From the NCBI RefSeq assembly GCF_039555335.1, contig NC_092635.1, positions 47,946,052 to 48,010,051 on the forward strand: a stretch of 64,000 bases of DNA, in the 5' to 3' direction. A model generated the notes under the pieces. That model worked only from the letters and a program-made list of their open reading frames with translations. It was not told the origin of the DNA and did not search any database. The position numbers were made by a program, and so were the translations under genes. Shown in pieces: positions 12,090 through 24,373 of the stretch. Numbering within the stretch: the stretch's first letter is position 1; each line of letters starts with the position of its first letter. Source of the DNA: Amphiura filiformis. Its lineage: Eukaryota > Echinodermata > Ophiuroidea > Amphilepidida > Amphiuridae.

Positions 12090-12194
12090 GGAAACGCCAG
12101 CACCTAATAAGGAAACGCCAGCACCTAATAAGGAAACACCAGCACCTGATAAAGAAACACCAGCACCTTATAAGGAAACAACAGCACCTTATAA
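12090..12194 (+). repeat. Five 21-bp tandem repeats in the OSTF1 3' UTR
   Basis: The unit ggaaacgccagcacctaata (plus a final a) is repeated five times with few changes, starting 20 bp after the OSTF1 stop codon. Because the unit is a multiple of three, frame is kept: the frame of the OSTF1 ORF stays open beyond the stop for 64 codons, to a TAA at 12263-12265. Confidence 0.9.
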
Positions 12195-12227
12195 GGAAGC
12201 CGACTTTGAACAAACTAGAGAAACATA

Positions 12228-12399
12228 GCAGGGCATATTGTGAGAATCAAAATCAGATCAAATAAATTTTTTACATCACTTTAGCTTTGGATAAAATTGT
12301 ATTAAAAAAAAGTGTGTAGCAGGGCATATTGTGAGAATCAAAATCAGATCAAAGTATTTTACATCGCTTTAGCTTTGGATAAAATTGTAAAAAAAGTCA
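12228..12399 (+). repeat. Tandem duplication of about 90 bp in the OSTF1 3' UTR
   Basis: The block beginning gcagggcatattgtgagaat at 12228 recurs at 12319 and both copies run through ttagctttggataaaattgt. The copies are nearly identical, with small insertions and deletions, so the duplication is recent. Confidence 0.85.
12261..12266 (+). terminator. Candidate OSTF1 polyadenylation signal
   Basis: A canonical AATAAA lies about 190 bp after the OSTF1 stop codon, in the first copy of the 3' duplication. In the second copy the equivalent position lacks the hexamer. The cleavage site cannot be placed by eye. Confidence 0.5.
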
Positions 12400-12417
12400 C
12401 TACAGTAAGAATGAGCT

Positions 12418-13062
12418 GGTCCAGTTGAAATCTGTACACCCCTGATCCCCCTATGGAAGATATGACCTTTAATCTTCCACACAGGGGGTGTAGATTTCAA
12501 ATGGAGCCACTCATTTAGATAACCACATTTGAAATTCACATAAGATTATTGTCATGTCTTCCATTTTGGGTGTATGGGTTCGGTTGCAACTGGAATAACC
12601 CATTTTGGAGCAGACGACACTGAATGGGTGGCCCCATTTGAAATCTACACTCCATGTGTGGAAGATTAAGGTCATGCCTTCCATAGAGTGTGTATGAATT
12701 TCAACTGGAATAACCCATTGTGGAGCAGACAGGGGTGTAGATTTCAAATGGAGCCACCCATTCAGGTAACCCCATTTGAAATTCACACTCACTGTGAGGA
12801 AGATTACTGTCATGTCTTCCATTTTGTGTGTATGGGTTGCAACTGGCATAACCCATTTTGGAGCAAACGACACTGAATGGGTGGCTCCATTTGAAATTCA
12901 CACTCCCTGTGTGAAAGATTATGGTCATGTCTTCCAAAAGGGGGTGTATGACTTTCAACTGGAATAACCCATTTTGGAGCAGACAACATGGAATGAGCGG
13001 CTCCATTTGAAATTCACACTCCCTGTGTGGAAGATTAATGTCATGTCTTCCATAGTTTTCTC
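12418..13062. repeat. Cluster of TTGAAATCCATACACC-family foldback elements
   Basis: At least three partly overlapping copies stand side by side, alternating in orientation, with the recurring words aactggaataaccca, ttggagcagac and tgtggaagatta. Apparent ORFs on both strands are a by-product of the repeats. Confidence 0.75.
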
Positions 13063-14207
13063 CAAGTGAAATATCTCCAAAAAAAGGTAAACATTGGCAT
13101 GAATGTATGAATCCATTATTTATGTGTATAGATATTTATCTAAAGAACAGTAAAACCTAATTAATTGCAATATCTGGGTTCCTTTAATCCTCCCATAAAC
13201 AGTTTCTGGGATCCTCGTATTAGAGTTTATAATTCTTCATGCAAACCAGTTTGTACATGTAATATGTTTTTTTTGTAAAAGTGATGGGCAAATCTCTTCA
13301 ATCTCTTAATTCATTTGCTGTCAAGTAATTTAAATATCTAACTGAGCAATATTGACCACTATAGTGTGTCTCGTCTCAAGTTGAGAGTAATGCCACTGTT
13401 GGATTTTGAAGTGGCAGATTCTAATCGAGTGTGTTTACGCGGTTTCAATGCCAGCATACAGAAGCGCGCGAAAATTTTTGACTTTTCACCCCCCCCAACA
13501 GTCCATGGTGAAATCAGTCATGTAATCATACGCAACAAGCCCATTTTTGACCTTTTTTCTTTAATTTAATTTGTCCACAGCAGAAAAACAGTGGTTAAAA
13601 ACACACACACAAAAAAACTAGCATTTCACACAGCTTTTTTTACTATAAAAAAAAAAAGAGCATAGCACATGGTTTTTTTACCAAATGTTTGAGATAAACT
13701 TTTATTTTTGGGTGGCCTAAAGCGGCTAAACTACACTAATCAGCCAATTACTAACATAATATACAAATGTACATCAAGTTAGGTTTGCCTACCTCATATT
13801 TTATTTCAAAATTGTCAGGCAAAATTGTTTTATTTTAGAAAATGTTAATTTAATAGACATTTTGCAAAAAAAATTTCATAGTATTTAGTCAAAGCTGTAA
13901 TGGAATTTGATATTTGAATGATTTTGCTCATGGTATTTCAAACCACATGTGATGATGAACAACTCAAGTATAATTTGTAATACAACATGAAACATGGGAG
14001 TTTTTTTACCCTTGATACTTTAAGCCCTCACTCGGGTGTCTATTGCAGACGTATGGAGGAATATGAAATAATAATTGCTTGCATGCTGACTTCTGTTAAT
14101 CACCATCCAAAAACCCAAATGTAGTTGCCAACTTATCCATTGCAGTGGTATGTTACTCAATTGGTAGTCAGTATAGACATAAATGCACACAAAAATGGGC
14201 AACTTTG

Positions 14208-14394
14208 GGACTATTCTACTTGAAATCCATGCACACCCTATGGAAGAAATGACCTTAATCTCCCACACAGTGGGGTGCATATTTCACATTGAGTCACCCA
14301 TTCCAGTAGCCCCATTTGAAACTCACACTCCATGTGTGGAAGATTAAGCTCACTTCTTCCATAGGGGTGAATGGATTTCAACTGGAATAGCCCA
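14208..14394. repeat. TTGAAATCCATACACC-family foldback element
   Basis: The left end ctattctacttgaaatccat is inverted at the right as atggatttcaactggaatag. The family words tggaagaaatgacc and gtgtggaagatta are present. Confidence 0.7.
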
Positions 14395-14432
14395 ATGTAG
14401 TTCAGCAGGGATGGAGCTCTACACGTACCTTT

Positions 14433-14760
14433 AAGGTTAGCAACTATTTTAAACTGTTGCGATGTGGTAGTTCACAGCATCTTGCGAATGGTAGTGAGCT
14501 TTGGCAAAAATTGCATTGACCATTTCATAGCGAGTGTGTAGAAGAATTCAAATATCACAGATATACTTTGTAGGTCCTGTGGTTCTTAAGTTATGTTGTG
14601 AAGAGGGCTGAAACAACAACACTTTTGTAAAACGTATGTAACTCATTAACAACAAATTGTTGTTAATGAGTTAAATCAAGCAAGTTTTCAAAGTATATGA
14701 TTTGTAGAATGAACTTTTGCAAAACATCAAAGTGTTATTTTTCAATAATATATTGATTTA
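14433..14760 (+). repeat. Dispersed repeat, copy 1 (copy 2 at 62913-63228)
   Basis: The sequence from ttagcaactattttaaactg through cacagcatcttgcgaatggt to aacatcaaagtgttattttt recurs in the same orientation near the right end of the window. It has no inverted termini and no coding frame. Copy 1 has a small extra segment, a repeated gttgttaatgag. Confidence 0.85.
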
Positions 14761-15005
14761 GATAATGAAAATCAATTTTTTGGCTGCTTCGACCAACATT
14801 ACCGTGTTTACCCTTAAATGTTAACCCTAAGTAAGCTTCCAAAGTATCCTTTTTTCATTCAAGTGTTGAAATTAGACATACAAGCCTATGTGGTAGGCTA
14901 TAGCAGTGAGTTGTATATATAAGTTGTGTATTATATATAAAAAGGAAAAGAACCAGTTACAAATTTTATTTTTGTGGCAGGATTTTGTCACTTTCTGGAC
15001 GTGTA

Positions 15006-15298
15006 TACCGTATTCGACCTAATTAGCGCCCTTTAATAATCATCTCAACAGAATTTTTTGAATGACAACTATGCAAGCACCCCCTTTTCAATGCACTTGT
15101 ACATCTAAATTCTGTTAAATATCTGAATAAAATTACATTCTAAGCCTGTCAGTTTATGATTTTGAACATCAGATACACTGTATTTTGAATGTTTTTGCTT
15201 GTAAATTCCAATTTGTAACTTTCATTGCAAATTTTAATAAGTGCCCCTTAAAAATGTCTGGCTAAGTGCCCAGGCAATAATTAGGTCAAATACAGTAC
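15006..15298. mobile_element. MITE with ACCGTATTCGACCTAATTAG termini
   Basis: The left end gtattcgacctaattagcgc is matched by the inverse at the right (caataattaggtcaaatac). The AT-rich interior has no frame. Confidence 0.7.
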
Positions 15299-15560
15299 AT
15301 CAACTTTTGGATTTTGATGTAAATTTTCTATGTGGAAATATTTTGTTTTGCATTTTGCAGATTTTTTGTGATAAATTTTTTGTTTTTGAAATGAGTGTAG
15401 AGTATAATTATCAAGCTCTTTGAGCTCGTAGGTACAAATCATTATTTTTTATCTGAATGAATTATGTTGTAAATTTATAAAATATATTAAATTTAGCAGA
15501 AACATAGATATTATGATTTATTCAACTTAAACAGAAACATGAATACGGAGAAGGCAATTA

Positions 15561-15744
15561 GAGAATAAATGATAGGATTTTGTCTTTTGCCTATCCAATA
15601 TCGTGTCATAATGGATGGGCTGGCCAATATTTTGAGTAGTGGATGCCGGCGCGGCCGGTATCCACTACGATAAAATATCGGCCAGCCCATCCATTATGAC
15701 ACGATATTGGATAGGCAAAAGACAAAATCCTATCATTTATTCTC
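15561..15744. repeat. Near-perfect 184-bp palindrome
   Basis: The arms starting gagaataaatgataggattt and ending with its exact inverse meet at a GC-rich centre (gccggcgcggccgg) near 15652. Arm identity is very high over about 90 bp with almost no spacer, which is unusual since long palindromes are unstable. It is probably a very young foldback element; the transcript would form a long hairpin. Confidence 0.9.
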
Positions 15745-16149
15745 ATTCTTATTCAGTTTTAATGTAATTTTTGCACGAAAAACTGCCTTTTTTCAGAAAA
15801 AAATAAAGTTACTTTTGTGAGGACATCCCCGTTGATTTAAATGAACGAAACCATCACGAACATCTAAGCCGCCGAATCGCGTTCTTAGTTCTCGCACGTG
15901 TATTACGCGAACGCATTATTGCGAGATCATTGAGGAGCAACAAGCGTGCAGCCGTTGCGTGGCGTAAGCGCGCCTGACAAATATCACTATCAACTATTGT
16001 GAGATATTATACACCAGAAAACCAATCAAATTACGTGAATTCTATACAAGACGCACTCATTGAATAAGAATTATATTTAAATTGTAGGATAAAATGTACT
16101 AGATTTCTTAAACATCAACTCTTAACTCATGTGTATTAATTTGTTACGG

Positions 16150-16262
16150 ATTCAATTAGGTGTTTAATTAGTATAATTGAGGGCATGATCAATTGTTTAT
16201 GCCCAAGGCACAGCGGAGAGCATAAACAACTGATCATGATGAGCACTGTTTTAATATACATT
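16150..16262. repeat. Small foldback element
   Basis: The inverted words catgatcaattgtttatg and cataaacaactgatcatg surround a short centre (cccaaggcacagcggagag). It is followed at once by another element at 16276. Confidence 0.5.
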
Positions 16263-16275
16263 CCATAACATCCCG

Positions 16276-16503
16276 TGATTGTACCGTAAACGTTCGCCTA
16301 ATGGTGCTATAGGCTCCCTTGACATAAGTGGAATTTTAGGCACAACCTAAAAGTGTCCTCTCGTAAAATTCCTACCAGCAAATAAAGGCACAGAACTTTG
16401 ATTCTTGTTGGGATTTTAGATGACGGAGCTCTCTATTTGCACATGAAATTTACTCCAAGACAAAGTAGCCCAGGTGCGCCATTAGGCGAACGATTACAGT
16501 ATT
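16276..16503. mobile_element. MITE with inverted termini around CGTTCGCCTAATGG
   Basis: The left end gattgtaccgtaaacgttcg continues cctaatggtgc and is inverted at 16472-16503 (gcgccattaggcgaacgatt). The interior contains aagtggaattttaggcacaa and its imperfect inverse. Confidence 0.7.
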
Positions 16504-17119
16504 TCATCAAATAATAACAAAAAAATAAGGTTAACATTCTTAAAAATGTGTTTTTCCAGCATTTTTTTTATATGGAAATCGTCACGCTATTAAAGCACCT
16601 TGGCATTAATGTTGTTAATGCCCTGCTAGTTGGGACAGGTCTTAATCGTTACTCTCAGATAGTGTGTATTCCAGATCGATCATGTAGGAGAAAAATGTTT
16701 GACTGACCAACGGCCATAATGGCCAATATTGTAAATGGACCAAATAATCATTGGATGGCCACATCTAAAGACTTGCATCTCAACTTCCTAATACTCGGGT
16801 CAACTATAATACTGGGCTTTAATATGCAATTTTTGAAATGTTGAATTACTTACTGAGGTATCCGAAGGGCTTCCCATTTCTATTTTTCATCAAGTCAAGC
16901 ATTTTGGGGGCTTTTTAGTTTTTTATGTCATTTCTCAATTGCAATTGGTCTTGAAAACATAACATAGGAATTTAATTTAGCTTTTCTGTACACTTGTTGT
17001 CACAATTTTTGCATGATGTCAAATAACATAACTATAAATCGGCCCTCTATAACATGTGAGGTGCTGTACATGATTCGCCTCTGTAGATATAACAATTCGC
17101 TGTCGAAGTGACATAATAA

Positions 17120-17705
17120 TCGGATTAACTACCATAGCAATGGATGAATACAATTTTTGACTGTATCGACTTGCACTACAACGTTCACGCAGTACCTATG
17201 CATTGAACCATGTCATTTTGATCACTCACATCTGTAAGATAAGTATACAGGTGATGAGTGCAACCTGCTTGTAGTGCAGGGTGATATAGTTAAAATTGTA
17301 TTCATCCATTGCTATGGTAGTTAACAGCAAATTCGCCATAGAAGAAGTGATGTAACAGGATTAATTACCAAATCGATGTGTCTACACTCTTTTTTAATGT
17401 ATTGCCCTGCATTAGATGTTACACCATTCCTCTGCATTGCACCAAATTTTCAAAGGACAGGGACAAAGATCTGGATCGCAATTCTATAGAAATTTCACAT
17501 CATGCATGCTGATCACTTGCACCTGTAAGATTAGTGTCTTTGAAAAAGGCGGATTTGTATTCAATCTATGATTGCCACAAAGCATACGTAGGCTACACAG
17601 TTGACATAAGTGCAGTCTGCTTACTAGTGCAGGGCAATACATTCAAAAAATAGTGTAGACCCATCGTTATGGTAATCAATCCTGTTACATAACTACTTCT
17701 ACGTA
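17120..17705. repeat. Two adjacent related foldback elements
   Basis: The first pairs accatagcaatggatgaata (about 17129) with its inverse (17301-17320). The second pairs ttaccaaatcgatgtgtcta and aatgtattgccctgca with inverses near 17620-17690. Both share the outer words ggattaa / ttaatcctgttaca, so they probably belong to one family. Confidence 0.65.
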
Positions 17706-18216
17706 AGGGAAAATACAACTTTCATCTCATTTAGAGATCTTGCATAGGCTCTTGTCTGGGCTATTTAATATAATATATAATATATTTTTATTAGATGAAT
17801 AATTGTGCATGTGTAATGTAGTTGATTACAATTATTAGCAATTAAAAGAAATTTCGTTTTGTAACATTTTACACATTCCGTGTCGTGTGTGGTTCAAATG
17901 AGTTGGGTTTTTTTACCCCCATGCATTTTCAATTAGTCCATTGTCTTTTCCGATCACATGTGCATGAAATGTACCCTTAAGTTATTCTTCACAGTCATGT
18001 TATAGATTATGAGAGTTGACAAAAAAAGTAGGGTAGACTTTGGTCTCCTGGCTATAATTCCTCTAGAGGTCATTGAACTTTTTATAGGAGTCAACTCCAA
18101 ACTTGCTTAAATTATGTTCAAAATGATACCTTTTGTCTTAAGGATTCAGAAAATGTATTTTTGCTGACGTTGGTCAAAATTTAAAACAAGATACAAACTA
18201 GCTTCGAAATAAACAG

Positions 18217-19318
18217 GCATTGATGACTTCGTGACAATGCTATATCTACTGCTGATCGAGGCATTGATGACTTCGTGACAATGCTATCTACTGCTGATGG
18301 AGGCATTGATGACTTCGTGACAATGCTATCTACTGCTGATGGAGGCATTGATGACTTCATGACAATGCTATCTACTGCTGATGGAGACATTGATGACTTC
18401 TTGGCAATCTACTGCTGATGGAGGCATTGATGACTTCGTGACAATGCTATCTACTGCTGATGGAGGCATTGATGACTTCATGACAATGCTATCTACTGCT
18501 GATGGAGGCATTGATGACTTCGTGACAATGCTATCTACTGCTGATGGAGGCATTGATGACTTCGTGACAATGCTATCTACTGCTGATGGAGGCATTGATG
18601 ACTTCGTGACAATGCTATCTACTGCTGATGGAGGCATTGATGACTTCGTGACAATGCTATCTACTGCTGATGGAGGCATTGATGACTTAGTGACAAAGCT
18701 ATCTACTAGTACTGATGGAGGCATTGGCGATTTCATGACAATGCTATCTACTGCTAACGGAGGCATTGATAACTTCATGACAATGCTATCTACTGCTGAT
18801 GGAGGCATTGATGACTTAGTGACAATGCTATCTACTGCTGATGGAGGCATTGATGACTTTGTAGCAATGCTATATACTTCTGATGGAGGCATATATGACT
18901 TCCTGACAATGCTATCTACTGCTGATGGCGGCATTGATGACTTCGTGACAATGCTATCTACTGCTGATGGAGGCGTTGGTGACTTTGTGACAATGCTATC
19001 TACTGCTGATGGAGGCATTGATGACTTAGTGTCAATGCCATCTACTGCTGATGGAGGCATTGATGACTTAGTGGCAATGCTATCTACTGCTGATGGCGGC
19101 ATTGATGACTTCGTGACAATGCTATCTATTGCTGATGGAGGCATTGATGACTTCGTGACAATGCTATCTACTGCTGATGGAGGCGTTGGTGACTTTGTGA
19201 CAATGCTATCTACTGCTGATGGAGGCATTGATGACTTAGTGGCAATGCTATCTATTGCTGATGGAGGCATTGATGACCTACTGATAATGGAGGCATTGAT
19301 GACTTCGTGACAATGCTA
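18217..19318. repeat. 42-bp minisatellite, about 26 copies
   Basis: The unit is built from gcattgatgacttcgtgaca followed by atgctatctactgctgatgg ag. Because 42 is divisible by three and the unit lacks stops in several frames, frames of about 300 codons run through on both strands (repeat TADGGIDDFVTMLS on plus, MPPSAVDSIVTKSS on minus). Variant positions are few (ttc/tta/ttt, gtg/atg). No start context, splice signal or unique flank suggests coding, so I call it a tandem repeat. Confidence 0.9.
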
Positions 19319-19812
19319 TCGACTGTCAAATACAGATTTGTATGTAGTTTTTAATGTAGCTTTCATAATGATCAGAGTAGTATTGATTGGCGACTTGTTC
19401 AGCAAATTTTTAGGTCGCATTATGGCGAGTGCATGTGGAAACATGATCGCATTGGTAAAAAATTTGGTCGCATTTGCGACCGATTTGGTCGCTATATAGT
19501 GCTGCTAGATATGTACATCTATAGTTTTTGGAATTAATTCATTTTTTAACAAAATTGCTGAAGATTACTTCAAATTTTAATTCAAAACAAAAGAAACAAA
19601 AGAAAACTGAAACAAAAGAGCAGACAAAAATAAAATGAAAGTTAGAGCTATAAAAGGATTAGGATTTAGCTATATTATGTTTCATTTAGCACAACAGGAT
19701 AATATATTAATATTTGTTTAATCTAAAAAAATTAATGCCGTATATTTCTGGAATGGGAAGTACCGAAGTAGTGCTGTTGATGTTGCTCGTTCTGTTTTTG
19801 TTACTTCTATTC

Positions 19813-20110
19813 AGGGCAGCTTTCTTTTGAGGGGGGGGGGTAGAAATTTCGGGGAAAAGACGTTAAACAAATCTGTTTGCATCATTTTGACCCGGCATTA
19901 TCGGTGGGATATAAACATATAGCGGTGTTTTTTTAGAGAGACTGTGCATAATAGAAGTCTTCGAGCTTCTATTTTGGCCCGTGATCGGGGTGAGACTTGA
20001 TCCTTTGCCATTTTCGTTTCCTTTGCCTTCCCGATTTTGCCTTTCCGGTTTCGTCAGAGGGGCAATTTTCTCTTTCATTATTTGTCAGGGGACACTCTCC
20101 TCCCAAGCCT
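19813..20110 (-). repeat. Diverged copy of the GCGTAGCCAGC-family element
   Basis: The minus strand shows gggcaa, then gaaaattgcccctctgac, aaaggcaaaatcgggaaggc and aaaggaaacgaaaatgg, matching the order of words in the element at 7581-7864. The outer ends are less clear here. Confidence 0.5.
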
Positions 20111-20838
20111 CAATGGTAGTTGAGATTGGATTAAGAATTTCCTTTTCTCTTGACCCAAAGGCTGACAGTAAAATTGTTAACTTGATTGTTGGGAGTAACC
20201 TTCTTTTCCTTGTTCTTTGTCTTCAAATCCGTTTCTTACTTCTCTTTCCATACAGGCCAGCATGCATAGGCTTTTTAGCCTAGCTTGAGCATTTTGTTTT
20301 AGCAGGGTCCCATCAGGACCCAAGCGTGTCTCCACACGGAGCGACCGTAAACAAACAAACAAACAAACTTGCCCCACGAGCTACGATACTGCTTCTGTTG
20401 TTACCCTTCAATGATTTTTGTGATTTACGTGAATTTGTCAAAAATTTTCATTACCCGTATTCGTAACAATCTAATTTATTTACATTAATTGATTCTATAA
20501 ACATTTGATATATTTGATCAGATTTTATTATGCACATCATGTACTTTACATATTCAATACATAATTCGTACGAAATCAATTAATTGTTATACATAATTCA
20601 TAAGACATCCATAAGACATTCATACACGGTCATCATCGTTGTATAAACCTTTTCATTCATTCCATTTTATATTCTTCTGCCGTTCATGAAAAAAAACCAA
20701 GGCTCCCAAATCAACCAAAATAATAATTTAACAACTTAATTAAATCCAAATTAGGTATTTGGGAGTTTATATAGATACAATATAAGAATGAAAATGGGTA
20801 ACAATTCATCAAGCGGAAAAAAGTCAACTATATGTATA

Positions 20839-21524
20839 TTAAGGGGGTAGGCCTACTACACCCCTGTCCAATTTTGTGCATATTTTTGCATTTTTCTCAA
20901 AAATCATAGCGCTTTGGTGACAAGTAAAATATGTATATTATAGGGGCAAGGACTACAACTACTGCACTGGAAATTTTATTTCAGCACAGAAAACAGTTGT
21001 GGAGTTACAGTCAAAAATGAGGGAAAACCTGTATTTGATCAATAAATCAATAACTACTTGCCTTGAGTTGCTGAATTTTCAGTGCAGTAGTTGTAGTCCT
21101 TGCCCCTATAATATACATATCTTACTTGTCTAATGTCTAATGACGATGTCCTAAGAAGAGCAAATGTGAACAGGAAGCTGTTACGTGAAATCAGAGTTAA
21201 GCAGCTCAAATTCCTTGGTCATATCCTCAGAAAGGATGGTTTCGAGAATCTAGTATTGACAGGAAGAATAGAAGGAACAAGGAGCAGAGGCAGGAAGAGA
21301 GTGATGTGGTTATCAAATCTGAAAGACTGGCTAAAAGAAAGGGGAGCTGAACATAAAGCGACAGAGCTTCTGGAGATGGCTTATAACAGAGAATTGTGGC
21401 ATGACATGATCGCCAACGTCTTAGGATGGCACCTAGAGAGAGAGACTTGTCACCAATGCGCTATAATTTTTGTGAAAAATGCAAAAATAGGCACAAAATT
21501 TGGCAGGGGTGTAGTACCCCCTTA
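20839..21524. repeat. Foldback element interrupted by a retrotransposon fragment
   Basis: The outer parts match the intact 8417-8772 element, including ggggcaaggactacaactac and its inverse. The right arm is broken at 21130 and resumes at 21445, with the 7-bp word ACTTGTC present on both sides of the insert (21124-21130 and 21445-21451). Confidence 0.85.
21131..21444 (+). mobile_element. 5'-truncated non-LTR retrotransposon fragment with target-site duplication
   Basis: A plus-strand frame over about 100 codons reads in order KQLKFLGHILRKDG, then TGRIEGTRSRGRKRVMW, then NRELWHDMIANVLGW, the characteristic extreme C-terminus of non-LTR reverse-transcriptase polyproteins. The insert is bounded by a 7-bp direct repeat, ACTTGTC, consistent with target-primed insertion. 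No poly(A) tail is obvious. The frame is intact, so insertion is recent or the source is active elsewhere. Confidence 0.8.
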
Positions 21525-22199
21525 ATGTATAATAACATACACAGCATGTCATGATGTTTTTTGTTTTCGCCAAAAAGCCACAACATTCGACAGCTGCAAC
21601 TGTTTATTTACAAATAAATATCACATTTATAAAACAAAGTGTTACAAAGGATCTTTATCACGTATTGATGCGTAACGACGGGGCTATAAAATTACCACAA
21701 TCCTTAATTCCTTATTCTTCTATATATATATCTATATATATTTCTAAATCAGAAGAAAGTGTTCATTCTTTTTTGCTCTACTTATTTTGTGCATGCACTA
21801 ATTGCGATAAAAACAAAAAACATGTTAAATACCTCCCCCGCATTGCAGGTGTTATAGCAATAAATCACCATGAAATACAAATTTATGTACAAATATTGTC
21901 TTAATTTGATCCCAAAAAAAGTAGTTCTTTCAGCACATACTATAAGTTGATAAGCATGATAAGCGGAACCACATTATGAAAAAGTTTCAATGGCTTTTTG
22001 TTTAAAAAAATGGCCTTTTGTTTAAAGATTTTGTATTCTTTAAACAAAATAACAGATTTAACTTGCACGCGATATCTGCTTTGTTATTAACTAGTATATG
22101 TAATTATAAACAAAGAATTCAAAATAAGGGTGCATGCATGTCAAGAGTTATATTGGTTTTAGAATTTTAAAGATATGCTACAAGGTAAAGAAGCCACAA

Positions 22200-23845
22200 A
22201 GAAGCCACATTTGTTTCAAAACTTTTGCGTTTTTGATTGTGTTATTATAAAAAAAAAGAATTCAAATCTCCCATTGATGTGAATTTTTGTCTTCGAGGCA
22301 TAAGAATTTTGAATACGAACACATACTACTGGCCAGCAAAGACATTAAAACCCACATTAAAATGTTGATTTGGTTTTTAAATTTAAAGTGAGGTGGCTTA
22401 TTTGCCTCATGCACCATTTTACCCACTTGTATCTTTCCAAAGGCATTTATCTCACAATTCGGTTACGAGTCACGTATTTTGAAATGGATGCTATAATTTG
22501 TAATGTTTATAAAGCGGGAGATATTACGATAAGTATCAGTGTTATCAGTATTTTCAGACATTTGTTCACGTTTCATTCTCAATCTCAATGTGGTTTCGTC
22601 GGTAACAGTGCTGCTGCAACACATCTAAACAACGTTGAAACCATGTAACATCTAAACTAGACTTCTCCGTAGTCCACTTGCCCATTGTTCATATTCTGGC
22701 TATTGCATTTAAGCTTAAAACTCTGATTTAATTAATTTGTGCACAATTGATAGATTTTCACATCTGATCTTTAGTTCAGTCACCGTACTCCCTCTGTTTG
22801 TTAGCTTCCCAAATGAATATTTTAATCGGGCCTTCGCGAATAAACTGGTAGATTCCAAAATCAGAATTGTTCAGTATTAAAGTGAGCCATTATTCAAGAT
22901 ATGTTGCATTCAATAACATAAGTATACTTACTTTTACTGTCACTAATTGTATAAACTCTTTATGACCATTTTACTATTAATTATAATACACATCAGTATA
23001 ATTTTGAGCTCCAACAGGATACGTTCATCATGATTAATAATAACATGTTTTTATTTAAATCAAAATTCGACTATGGCATAGTCTACACCAACGTTTCATT
23101 ATGTATTGCGTTCTTGTGTTCTTCATAATTCTTCAGTTGGGTTTTTGTGTTCTTCATTAGGCTATCTTCATATTTTCTGATCAGAACGACATAACGCGAA
23201 ATTTTCGTTGGACCTATAATATAAAATAAATATAGTTTCAGAGAAGCTTTTGATTCATAAATCAACTAACTGACTGATCATGTGATTCGTGTCAATCAAA
23301 TCTGCCTCTCTTCTAAAAACAAAAGCAACACTTTTACTCAACAATTATTGGCTGTTTAATTATATCAATACATAACTATAATAGGGCTACACAGTGTTTA
23401 CAATTGTCCATTTATAAAACAATCTTAAGTTCTTTGTTATTATCATGCTCACACTAGCATAAACTATTATTTTAATAGTTAAACTTATGTTTATATGTTC
23501 CAGAAAGCCATTGAATGCTCGAGGAGAAAAGATACTAACATGGTCAGTGATAATTTAATGATCCGCGTCATTTCTCCACCCTTTTCACAAGCTTGGATAC
23601 ACCTCGCCATTGATTGACCATGCATGTCAATTTTAGGAGTCAGTTTGACTCAAGTTTAAGAACATTATAACATTGGACCAATGTTCAATGTTCAATCCCG
23701 GTGTTCAATAATGGGCTCTTCTTACACGGTATATTGATTACGAAAGTTTCATTTCAATTATGATTTATAATAGTTTTTTCAGCGTCAGAAAAAAGTCACT
23801 GCTCACTAGAGGCTGAGGTGCACCAAAAACTCCCGAGTAAGTGAA
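22200..23845. other. Gene-free AT-rich DNA
   Basis: No open frame with coding character, no repeat array and no clear foldback pair was seen here. It lies downstream of the SKOR stop codon. Confidence 0.5.
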
Positions 23846-23850
23846 TATAG

Positions 23851-24021
23851 TACAGGGTGTATCAAAATAAGGTATACCGTTTTAAAAATGGCACTAGATT
23901 AAAAAGTATGAGGTATTTGATCAAAATGGTTTAGTTGATAATTAAATCAGCATTTTATCCTCATTCTTTTCAATCTAGTGGCATTTTTTAAACTGTTTAC
24001 TTTATTTTGATACACCCTGTA
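23851..24021. mobile_element. MITE with TACAGGGTGTATCAAAATAA termini
   Basis: The left end tacagggtgtatcaaaataa is inverted exactly at the right (ttattttgatacaccctgta). An inner inverted pair (ccgttttaaaaatggcacta and its diverged inverse) extends the foldback. It lies 3' of the SKOR gene. Confidence 0.85.
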
Positions 24022-24373
24022 TACTAGTAATGGGATCGTTTAATATTGTCGCCATTTTCACATCAAACAAGTAAAAGGTCTACATGTATTTTTTCGACTG
24101 GCGAGAATGTTAGATGATCCCTTAACTAATAACTAAGCTCGTTACAGTGCATGGGAAGAAAATTTCACCTACATCGCAAATTTAAAATATGCCCGCATCT
24201 GACTCACGTCTAAAAAGCTATGTGACATGTTCAAAAAATTTAATTCATTTTAAAATGAATTCAATGAATTCAATACAAATTTAAAAATAAACATAAATAT
24301 AATACTTTTTGGTTAACATGGTTAAATCTTATGCAAGACAAATGTCTTTCTTTTGATGACAAGTTGATTATTT

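Noticed and set aside
12511..13006. Overlapping ORFs of 60-120 codons on both strands
   Set aside because: They coincide with clustered foldback elements and share no coding features.
18181..19310. Repeat proteins of about 300 residues on both strands, or a CRISPR array
   Set aside because: The array is head-to-tail 42-bp units without unique spacers; both strands are open because of the unit, and nothing supports expression.
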